NCBI GenBank assembly: GCA_963612735.1
Contig: CAVDWX010000097.1
Span: 1-32,608, forward strand
Origin: CAVDWX01 sp963612735
GTDB lineage: Bacteria; Bacillota_I; Bacilli_A; RFN20; CAG-826
DNA length: 32,608 nucleotides
Direction: 5' to 3'
Of the stretch, positions 1 through 6,960 are shown piece by piece. The notes below the pieces were generated by a model. It was not told the origin of the DNA and did no database searches. It saw only the letters and a program-made list of their open reading frames with translations. A program made the position numbers and the translations under genes. Position 1 is the first letter of the stretch, and each line of letters begins with the position of its first letter.

Positions 1-1694
1 CGTATCAATTTTGAGATACTACAAATTTAGATGGAAAAGCTAAATCATGAACAGTTTTTGATAACGTTACTGGTGAATCAACAATAAAAGAAATTCAATT
101 AACAAACGAAAACTTAATAAATACAATAGACTTAGCTGATATAAATAATGGTACTTTTTGAAAGCGTTATTATAATAATTCTGATAGCAGTTTAAGTTTT
201 CTTCGTGAACATACTATGTTAATTGAAACGGATTTGACTAATTATTGAAATCAAGCATATAATGCAAGTCAACTATGTCAATATTTTTTACCTGAGTATT
301 GGCAACCAGTGCAAAATAATCAAAATAATCCATTTCAAATTTTTAAACCAATCGCTAATACAATGACAGTAAGTATTCCAGCCGAAGATGTACAAATTTT
401 TTCTTGTAAATATATTGAAGGAGCGTTAACTCTTGAAGGTGATAAAAACAAATGAACAAATATGTATACGCAATGAAAGAAAACTGATGTACAATGAACA
501 GACTGAATTTATCATCCAAATTTTGATTACTTTCAATTAAGCGGCTTTGATAATACATCAAATAGTCCAGTTTTTGAGAAAACAGCTTCTTCAATTTCAG
601 AAGTACTAAAATTAGAAAAAATACAAAAAACTGTTACACAATTTATTCAAGTTCATTATGCATGAGATAACTCATCATTACTTTATCCCTACTATAGTTC
701 TTACAAAGCAAGTGAAAGTGATGCATATTTTTATTATAAAACCGAAGAAGATGATCGATATGCGTTAATTTCTGCTTCTCCCCATTATTTAGGAACTAGA
801 CTACAATCAGTTGATATTCCCGCATCATATGAAACTTACGAATTAGATTCTTCTTATCTTCCAATTGTAACCAAAGTTCAATCAGATAATCCTTATAAAT
901 TCAAGTTAAAATATTTCTCTGACACAAATGATTATTATGATTACTTATCTGAATATAATATTGAATTACGAGATCAAAATAAAACAGACAATCATTATCA
1001 AATTATTTCGTTATCTAATTATTTATACCTTGAACCATTTTCTTCTTTGATTTCAAAATTTAATCTTCAAACTGATAAATGAGTTTTAGTTCCGCAATAT
1101 GCTTCAACTCAAGACACTTATTTCCAAGCAACTGAAGGCGGTATTACTTGATCAGCTTTATTACAACAATTATATCCTAATAAAGCAAATTTTCCTTATT
1201 TTGACGGTTATTATGGATTATATCTAAACTATTTAAAACCAGATAATTTCCTTAATAATAAACTTTCTGAGTATAATAAATATCAAAAGAGACATCAAGA
1301 AACTTGGACTCAATTATATCAACAATTTTCTTCAATTTTACTAGAACAAAAATATCAAAATGAAGATGCAACCAACTCTCTTGAACTTCTTCAAATGGCT
1401 CAATTGGCTATGAAAGATTTTAATAATATTGAACGAGAATATGGAATTACTACAATAGATACCTTTGCATTAAAAGGCTATAGAGGTCAACAAATTAATA
1501 TTGGAGATTCAATCGCTTTAAATGCCGAAGAACTTTACACAGGCTTCGATGATATTAAAGAAAGTTTAAAACAATATTTATTTGTAACAGATATAAGTTA
1601 TACTTTACGACAAGATACAGATGTAAATTTAACAGTTAATAAGATTAAATATCAAGATAAGATGATACAACAATTAGCTAAACTAATTAAGTAA
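1..1694 (+). CDS. Tail-tip / minor structural protein, C-terminal part (5' end outside window)
   Basis: The frame starting at base 3 is open to TAA at 1692-1694 if TGA is read as Trp. About eleven TGA codons and only two TGG codons fall at Trp positions. About 563 residues are visible and the N-terminus lies upstream of the window. The last 60 residues (IGDSIALNAEELY near the start of this block, then LFVTDISYTLRQDTDVNLTV and a final stretch ending QLAKLIK) resemble the end of phage minor structural or tail-endopeptidase (Tal-type) proteins of Bacillota siphophages, where a short beta-rich segment precedes a basic end. The rest is rich in Tyr, Asn, Gln and Ser, as is usual for tail-tip extensions, and I recognise no enzymatic motif. 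It sits directly upstream of other tail genes, which fits a role at the distal tail. The family call rests mainly on the C-terminal pattern, so its exact role (tail lysin, hub or spike) is uncertain. Confidence 0.6.
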
Positions 1695-1700
1695 AGAAAA

Positions 1701-1731
1701 GGGGAAGTCTAATTTTGACTTCCTCTGTTAA
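1701..1731 (+). terminator. Hairpin terminator after the tail-tip gene
   Basis: A nine-pair stem (1701-1709 with 1717-1725, one G-U) closes a seven-base loop seven bases after the TAA stop. The tract behind it is only modestly T-rich, so termination may be partial. The loop and right arm also contain the -35 hexamer of the next promoter. Confidence 0.6.
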
Positions 1732-1743
1732 TTCTTATATACT
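1715..1743 (+). promoter_or_regulatory. Sigma70-type promoter for the S74 protein gene
   Basis: TTGACT at 1715-1720 and TATACT at 1738-1743 are separated by 17 bases. The start codon with its GAGGTG ribosome site follows about 25 bases after the -10. The -35 lies inside the preceding terminator hairpin. Confidence 0.5.
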
Positions 1744-1768
1744 ATATTATATAAATGAGGTGAATACT

Positions 1769-2599
1769 ATGGCAATTTTTATCCCGCATATTAAAGGATG
1801 CGAAGAAAATGGCAATATATATACTTGAATAAAATGGCAAGGATATTTTAGCGATGGAAGTAGTCTTAAATATTTTTTTCCACCAGAAATTGAGATGAGA
1901 GATATTACAGATACAAATACAACAACCAATACTTCTTTAGGCAATATAATTACTTCTAATGCTCAAAATCAAGAAATAAAACAACCAATTGCTATTTCTT
2001 GTATTGAATCAACTGAGATTAAAATTGATAGTTGAACAGAATTAAATTTATACGGTGCAACCAAAACTTATTTACAAGCAGGTAAATCAGATGATACTTC
2101 AATTTCTTTAATCACTACCACTGATACAAATAATAAAACTACAAGAGCTATTACCTACAAAGCAGAAGAACATAATTTTAGTTCAGGTTATGTAATTATT
2201 GGCGACGGTGGAAATGCAACAAAAGAAGTTAATTCTCTATATATCCAAAACAGTTGCAATGCATTGTACTTTAACGCTACATCTGACGTTCGTGCCAAAA
2301 CTAAAGTTCAACATGCATCCTTTAAAGCCCTTAATATAGTTAAAAGTTTACCAGTTTATACTTTTAATTACAAAGAAACAGGCTCGCCAGCAATAGGCTT
2401 ACTCGCTCAAGACGCGGCAAAAATTTCCTTCGGGTCAGACTTTTCTCTAGTTAATAACCCAACCGCAAGCGGCGAAAACGGCGACTATATGACTATTAAA
2501 GAGTCAAAATTAATTTACATTTTATGGAAGGCCATCCAAGAGCAACAAGAGCAAATAAAGTATTTAACCAGTCTAGTAGAGGACCTTTCCAGAAAATAA
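1769..2599 (+). CDS. Virion protein with C-terminal S74 intramolecular chaperone (autoprotease) domain
   Basis: A 276-residue protein read with code 4, with two in-frame TGA (residue 20 and one in the middle) and two TGG. ATG 1769 is preceded by GAGGTGAA at good spacing. The C-terminal third has the hallmarks of the endosialidase-type chaperone domain (peptidase S74): S172-D-V-R-A-K177 supplies the Ser-Lys dyad with the family's five-residue spacing, followed by LPVYTFNYK, IGLLAQDA, a GDYMTIKESKLIYILWKAIQ helix and a coiled-coil end. In this family the domain trimerises a fibre or spike and then cuts itself off before the serine. Here only about 170 residues precede it, which is short for a spike, so the mature product would be a small beta-rich fibre or appendage. 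It has its own promoter and a strong terminator, making it a one-gene unit. Confidence 0.8.
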
Positions 2600-2605
2600 A
2601 AAATG

Positions 2606-2636
2606 AACCTAAGCAGTTAATCTACTTAGGTTTTTA
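2606..2636. terminator. Bidirectional terminator between convergent genes
   Basis: AACCTAAG (2606-2613) pairs with CTTAGGTT (2625-2632), followed by a T run to 2635. It lies between the + strand S74 gene and the end of the minus-strand resolvase gene, whose stop codon (2634-2636) touches it. The A-rich left flank could make it work in both directions. Confidence 0.7.
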
Positions 2637-3359
2637 CTTTTTGCCGAATGCAAAACCAATTTCTTTCTTATGCTTTAATGTACCATAACGACCAATTAAA
2701 ATGGCTTCGGCAACATCATCGCTAACGGTAATATTATATTTTTCTTTAACAACGGCAACGCTTAGTAACTTTTCTTCCTTACGAGTTTTTCCGCACGTGC
2801 CGGCATATTTTCTTCATACATTAGGACTGACCGTTTCAAATGGCACGCCCATTTTTCCGCAGGCAGTTTCTACGACGCCTAGTAACATCGCAAGCACTTT
2901 AAACGTCATTAATCCATTTGCTTGGTATTGTATATCTTCCATAACGACAAAATCAGGATTTCAATTAGGAAGAATTTCTTTTTCTAGCATCTGTTGTATT
3001 TTAAGTAAACGCATATTTAAGTCGCCGGTAAACACCAATAACTTATAATACACTAATTCTCCATTATCAAAGATACTGACGCCAAATTTTTCAGTGGCCT
3101 GATCAAATCCTAATACACGATAAGCATTTCCTTTTAGCGGAATTTCGATAGGATTAATGAAACTTAAATTTTGGTCGCAGCAGGGACAAGTTCAACTTGC
3201 CTTACGCATATCTCCTAAACAAGTTTCAATCAGATGCCCTTTTTCATTGCATTGCACAACAATTCGGCTATTTAGGTTCTCATATCCTTCATCCTTAATT
3301 AAAGTACATCCTTTTGCGGCAACTTCGGCGGCGATTTGTTCGTGACTTAATCTCGCCAT
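2634..3359 (-). CDS. RuvC-like Holliday junction resolvase with N-terminal Cys-rich (zinc) segment
   Basis: A 241-residue protein that is open only if three TGA codons are Trp (ASW-TC, PNW-N, NVW-R); it has no TGG. Residues 18-61 hold six cysteines (C18, C37, C47, C58, C60, C61) and a histidine, a likely zinc-binding segment. The following domain has the RuvC/RNase H-fold acidic set: D86 in LGFDQATEKFG, E141 in MEDIQYQ, and D214-D215 in SDDVAEAILIGRYG. Phage RuvC-like proteins of this type cut branched DNA during replication and packaging. It is the second gene of a two-gene minus-strand unit, two bases after the 64-residue gene, placed among + strand late genes. The fold assignment is firm from the motifs. 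The exact substrate (four-way or other branched DNA) is inference. Confidence 0.75.
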
Positions 3360-3361
3360 AA

Positions 3362-3556
3362 CTATGCTTTTCCTTCTTTTTCGGCGATGGCTTGTTCTAA
3401 AATAGCGGCCTTTAAAATTAAATCGCTATCTAATATCATTCTGCTAATGCCATTTTGAACTTCTTCTTGCATCTGTTTTAATTGTGCTAAAGAAAAATTC
3501 TTAATCTCATCTTTAAAATTTAATATCATATCGGCTTGTTTTTCAATTTGTGCCAT
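3362..3556 (-). CDS. Small helical protein of unknown function, co-transcribed with the resolvase
   Basis: A 64-residue protein starting at ATG 3556 with a near-consensus AAAGGAGTGATG ribosome site and a TAG stop two bases before the resolvase ATG. The sequence is charged and predicted helical, with two amphipathic stretches (DEIKNFSLAQLKQMQEEV and a C-terminal ILKAAILEQAIAEKE), without cysteines, signal peptide or membrane segment. I do not recognise the family. The tight coupling to the resolvase suggests a partner or regulator of it, but nothing in the sequence proves that. Confidence 0.7.
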   Translation of the reverse strand: MAQIEKQADMILNFKDEIKNFSLAQLKQMQEEVQNGISRMILDSDLILKAAILEQAIAEKEGKA

Positions 3557-3581
3557 ATTACATCACTCCTTTGCTATTATT

Positions 3582-3610
3582 ATTATAACCCAATTATCCC
3601 AATTAATCAA
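3582..3610 (-). promoter_or_regulatory. Promoter of the resolvase cassette
   Basis: On the minus strand TTGATT (3605-3610) and a perfect TATAAT (3582-3587) are spaced by 17 bases, ending 25 bases before the ATG at 3556. Confidence 0.7.
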
Positions 3611-3647
3611 ATTAAGCGAACAATAAGGTTAGGTGTGCGCGGGAAAA

Positions 3648-3676
3648 TCGACAAATGCGAAACAATCGTGTAAAAT
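3648..3676 (+). promoter_or_regulatory. Probable promoter of the lysis/fibre operon
   Basis: TCGACA (3648-3653), a 17-base spacer and TAAAAT (3671-3676) lie about 63 bases before the first lysis gene. It diverges from the resolvase promoter; the interval 3611-3647 between the two hexamer pairs holds a GC-richer stretch (GTGTGCGCGGG) unlike its surroundings that could be a regulator site. No gene is visible in 3557-3739. Confidence 0.5.
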
Positions 3677-3739
3677 ATTAATAGATAAAAGAGGTATATT
3701 TAAATAAAGGTAGAATTTTCTATCTGGGAGGCTTAAACG

Positions 3740-4189
3740 ATGGATAATAACCAAATAGAAAATAAACTATTTGACTTTACTGAAAATATCGCAGAAATGA
3801 AGAATGACATTGTTACTCTTTACAAAAAAATTGACAGCCACAATGAATCATTGAAGGCATACATTCATGAGTCTGTTGGCAACTTATCGGCCATAGTTGA
3901 CAAACAGCAAAAACAAATTGATGACCTTCAATATATGCAACAAGAAATTATCTTTATTCAAAAACAACAAGGTGCACAAATTAATAGTATCCAAAAGACA
4001 GTTGAACACATGGCAGCGATGGAAACTCGCCTAGCAAACCATGATGCTCGTATTGCGGCGCTTGAAGAACACAGTAAGAGTGAAACCGAAATTGAAAAAG
4101 AAAGAGTAAAAGGACGTTGGGCATTAGTTGGTTCAATTTTAGCATTTGCGGCATCAGTAGCAGTTGCAATTATTAACGCTTTTATCTAG
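3740..4189 (+). CDS. Coiled-coil protein with C-terminal membrane anchor (XhlA-like, lysis cassette)
   Basis: A 149-residue protein with GGGAGG ribosome site ten bases before ATG. Residues 1-120 are a long heptad-like coiled coil (many Gln, Asp, Glu and Lys residues with regularly spaced Ile/Leu), followed by a basic hinge (KERVKGRW) and one hydrophobic helix at about 127-149 that ends the protein. This layout, soluble helical head then a C-terminal anchor after R-x-W, is that of XhlA-type holin-associated proteins, though it is longer than the usual 80-100 residues. It lies 12 bases upstream of the protease gene, with the holin gene beyond it, supporting a role in the timing or membrane step of lysis. 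A membrane-bound tail-associated role cannot be excluded. Confidence 0.55.
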   Translation: MDNNQIENKLFDFTENIAEMKNDIVTLYKKIDSHNESLKAYIHESVGNLSAIVDKQQKQIDDLQYMQQEIIFIQKQQGAQINSIQKTVEHMAAMETRLANHDARIAALEEHSKSETEIEKERVKGRWALVGSILAFAASVAVAIINAFI

Positions 4190-4201
4190 TGGAGGGAACA
4201 A

Positions 4202-5040
4202 ATGAGCAAGGATATAAGAGACAAGAAAATTATGTCCAAGATGAAACTTCTTACACCGGAGGAAATATTTTCACCGGCAGATGATAGAGACTTTCATCAA
4301 GAAGATGTGATGAAGGCAACTCTTATATTACCCGAAGAATATTTGGCACCTCGAACATCTATTTTAAATCAAGGCACAGTTGGATCTTGTGTAGCTCACG
4401 CTTTAGTAACTTGTTTGGCGCAAGGGCAGGAAGTAATTTTTAATGCATCTGATAATTTTTTCCCGCGGCTTTATTTATGCGAATCGGGGACAGAATGATT
4501 ATCAAGGTTCAGGAATGGTTACTCGTGAAGCTTTAAAACAGCTTAACAAATGTGGTGATGTCTTATATAAGGACTTTCCTTATAATAAAGAGTATCCAGG
4601 CATTACAGTCAAGTTGGAAGATGCAAATTTATCGGCGTTGTTGAAAAAGGCGGCTCCATATGCGATTTTAAACTATTTTAGATGTTACACATCTGACGAA
4701 ATTAAAGCAACGATAATTAATCATGGAGCGGTTCTTATTGCGGTAAACTTATACGATGGATTTGGTCGTAATGTTGAAATGCCAAAGCAAGAGGACAAGT
4801 CTCATGGAGGCCATGCCATGGCAATTGTGGGTTGGACAAAAAGACAACAAGTGAATTGTGCAAAATAGCTGAGGAAAACTTTGGGGCGATCGAGGAAAGT
4901 GTTACATGCCATTTGACTATCCAATCGAAGAGGCATGAGGTATTACGATTAATCAGCAAGTGAAACCTATAAAACGTATTCCTTGATACATTCGTATTTG
5001 AAATTGGATAAAAAGTTTATTTAAGAAAACAAAATATTAA
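4202..5040 (+). CDS. Papain-like (C1-family) cysteine protease, interrupted by two +1 frameshifts
   Basis: Three consecutive frames together encode a complete papain-fold protease of about 278 residues. Segment 1 (from ATG 4202) holds ILNQGTVGSCVAHAL, with Q57 (oxyanion hole) and C63 (nucleophile). Segment 2, entered near the T6 run at 4456-4461, reads SRGFIYANRGQND and continues to GGHAMAIVGWT, with the catalytic His. Segment 3, entered near the A5 run at 4838-4842, reads KDNKWIVQNSWG, with the catalytic Asn, and ends at TAA 5038-5040. Segment 3 uses TGA for five of its seven Trp. All active-site residues are kept, so either the reading is restored during expression, the sequence has two one-base errors, or the gene broke recently. 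It sits between the coiled-coil membrane protein and the holin, the place where most phages have a wall-degrading endolysin. The C-terminus is basic and aromatic (KRIPWYIRIWNWIKSLFKK), possibly membrane-binding. Confidence 0.75.
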
Positions 5041-5083
5041 TTCAGTTGGTGTTACTGAAAAATAAAAGTTAGGAGGTATTCTA

Positions 5084-5464
5084 ATGGATTGGAGACAAAC
5101 CTTAACAGAAGTCATTATTAGTGTCCTTGGGATCGTAATTACGGCCGTAAGTGGATACATTATTGCTTGGATTAATTCTAAGATTAAAGATGAAAAAATG
5201 AAACACATCTTAAACGATGCTTTGAAAATTGTTTCTAATGGGGTTGATTATGTATATCAAACTTACGTAGAAGAATTGAAAGGCACTACACTATGGGATG
5301 CAGATGCCATGAAAGAAGCCTCAAGCCGTGCGATGGAATATATTAAAGCGAATTTAACTGAAGAAGCAAAAACATTTATTTCTAAGAATGGTAAAGATGT
5401 GGCCGAATGGATAAAGGAGCAAATAGAAATCGCTATAAAGAAATCTAAAGATCAAGGTAGGTAG
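5084..5464 (+). CDS. Holin, LL-H type (Phage_holin_6-like)
   Basis: A 126-residue protein with a perfect AGGAGG seven bases before ATG. One strongly hydrophobic helix at about residues 7-30 (ending SGYIIAWINSK) is followed by a long charged helical region with a conserved-looking VDYVYQTY segment and a Lys-rich end (IAIKKSKDQGR). An N-terminal anchor followed by a cytoplasmic amphipathic helix and basic tail is typical of LL-H-family holins, which permeabilise the cytoplasmic membrane at the end of infection. It is 43 bases after the protease gene. All four Trp are TGG. A weak six-pair hairpin at 5041-5059 lies between the two genes. Confidence 0.6.
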   Translation: MDWRQTLTEVIISVLGIVITAVSGYIIAWINSKIKDEKMKHILNDALKIVSNGVDYVYQTYVEELKGTTLWDADAMKEASSRAMEYIKANLTEEAKTFISKNGKDVAEWIKEQIEIAIKKSKDQGR

Positions 5465-5477
5465 GGGTGTACCTATC

Positions 5478-5828
5478 ATGGCGGATCAATTAGAAAGAAA
5501 TTTTTGGAAGTCTGGGCAAACACCACTCAGTGCGACCAATTTGAATCTAATGACTAATGCAATCATGGATAATGCAGAAGCCATTAAAGAATTAGGACAA
5601 ACAGTTGATAAAATTAAATCGAAAGTTTATACTTTTAAGAATCATTATTATTTTCCATCTGTTGGAGAAGAATTTGTTTCAAACGTAGTAGATGGCAATG
5701 AAACTGGTGGTCCTTTATATTTAGACTTGTCAACAAACAAGTTATACAAATGAGAAAATTTAAAATATGAATTCTTCGATTATGCGATTGAGGAATTACA
5801 AGTTATTACATGTGGAGGAGCTAATTAA
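5478..5828 (+). CDS. Short tail appendage / fibre-associated protein
   Basis: A 116-residue protein. The frame passes one TGA (5751-5753, Trp in LYKWENLK) and ends at TAA 5826-5828, four bases before the next ATG, which supports reading TGA as Trp. The N-terminus (NFWKSGQTPLSATNLNLMTN) matches a motif common at the start of baseplate and fibre-associated phage proteins, followed by a short heptad region (ELGQTVDKIKSK) and a beta-rich end. No enzymatic motif. It opens the fibre gene string and may link fibres to the tail; that role is inference from position. Confidence 0.6.
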
Positions 5829-5831
5829 TTT

Positions 5832-6947
5832 ATGGCAGAAACACAATTAAAAACAAGGATATTATTACGTAGTGATGCGGCAACCGCTTGGACAACAGCC
5901 AATCCCGTCTTAATGAAAGGTGAAATTGGTATTGAAATTGATACTAATAAATTTAAAATTGGTGATGGTGTAAAAGCGTGGTCAGCATTATCTTACGTCG
6001 GAACTCAAGTTAAAGTTACTGGTACTGGTGAAGTTATTACAGGCGCTTCAGTTGGTGCAGATGGTACTTTAACATTAACTAAAGGTAAATTATATTTAGA
6101 TGATGTATATCTAGAAGAACCTTTAACTTATACAGCAGATATTGGTGTAAAAACTGTTCCTTCTAGTGGTTCAGGCACTATTGGTACTGCAGGTGGAAGT
6201 TTATTGGCAGCATTAAATGAAATTTTAGCGACTGCAAAAAATCCTACTGTTACTCAACCATCTGTTAGTATTTCATTAACAGGAGCCGGTGCAAAAGAGG
6301 TTGGTAGTGAATTTACTCCATCTTATAGTGTTACTTTTAATAAAGGTTCTTATACTTATGGCCCTGATACAGGTATTACTGCAACTTATGCAGTTAGCGA
6401 TACCAATAAAAACAGTGCAACCGCCGCTTCAGGCAGTTTTACTAAGTTCACTGTTGGAGATGACACTAATTATAAAGTAAGTGTTACTGCTACTCATACT
6501 AAAGGAGCAGATCCTAAGAATAACTTGGGAACTGTTGTTTCAAGTTTAGCTATTGCTGCAGGAACTAAATCTGCAAATTCAAGCGCCGTTACTGGATATC
6601 GTAACAGTTTCTGGGGAAGTGTAACTTCTAAATCAGGAACTCCAACTAGTGCAGTTATTCGTGGTTTAAGTGGAAAGAAAGATAGTGCTATTGCAGCAGG
6701 ATATACTGGCGATGCAGTTGAAGCTGTAGGAGCAATGCGTGTAATTATTGCAGTACCTTCTCCAAGAACAATTACATCTATTAAAGACGTTAATGGTTTA
6801 AATGCGGAATCATTTTCTGCATTTACTAGTACAACAGTAGAAGTTCAAGGTGCAAATAGTTATGAAGCAAAAACATATAATGTATATTATAAAGACAATG
6901 CCGAAACAAATGGAAAAGAAAATAAATGGCATTTCACAGTAGCGTAG
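5832..6947 (+). CDS. Tail fibre / receptor-binding protein with phage fibre N-terminal module
   Basis: A 371-residue protein starting at ATG 5832 with GGAGGAG upstream. Residues 1-60 are the widespread fibre module with LLRSDAATAWTTANPVLMKG, EIGIEIDTNKFKIGDG and W-x-x-L-x-Y; the same module opens the large fibre at 9451. The middle is Ser/Thr/Gly-rich beta structure (SVSISLTGAGAKEVGSEF). The last 110 residues (RVIIAVPSPRTITSIKDVNG and on) look like a C-terminal head found in phage structural proteins. All Trp are TGG. It is probably a trimeric fibre or adhesin binding the host surface. The cell-surface ligand cannot be told from sequence. Confidence 0.65.
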   Translation: MAETQLKTRILLRSDAATAWTTANPVLMKGEIGIEIDTNKFKIGDGVKAWSALSYVGTQVKVTGTGEVITGASVGADGTLTLTKGKLYLDDVYLEEPLTYTADIGVKTVPSSGSGTIGTAGGSLLAALNEILATAKNPTVTQPSVSISLTGAGAKEVGSEFTPSYSVTFNKGSYTYGPDTGITATYAVSDTNKNSATAASGSFTKFTVGDDTNYKVSVTATHTKGADPKNNLGTVVSSLAIAAGTKSANSSAVTGYRNSFWGSVTSKSGTPTSAVIRGLSGKKDSAIAAGYTGDAVEAVGAMRVIIAVPSPRTITSIKDVNGLNAESFSAFTSTTVEVQGANSYEAKTYNVYYKDNAETNGKENKWHFTVA

Positions 6948-6960
6948 GAGGTAGAGAATT

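Noticed and set aside
1..1694. Reading the first region as a decayed tail gene because of many TGA codons
   Set aside because: No TAA or TAG occurs in the frame over 560 codons, TGA is at Trp-like positions, and the C-terminal domain is conserved.
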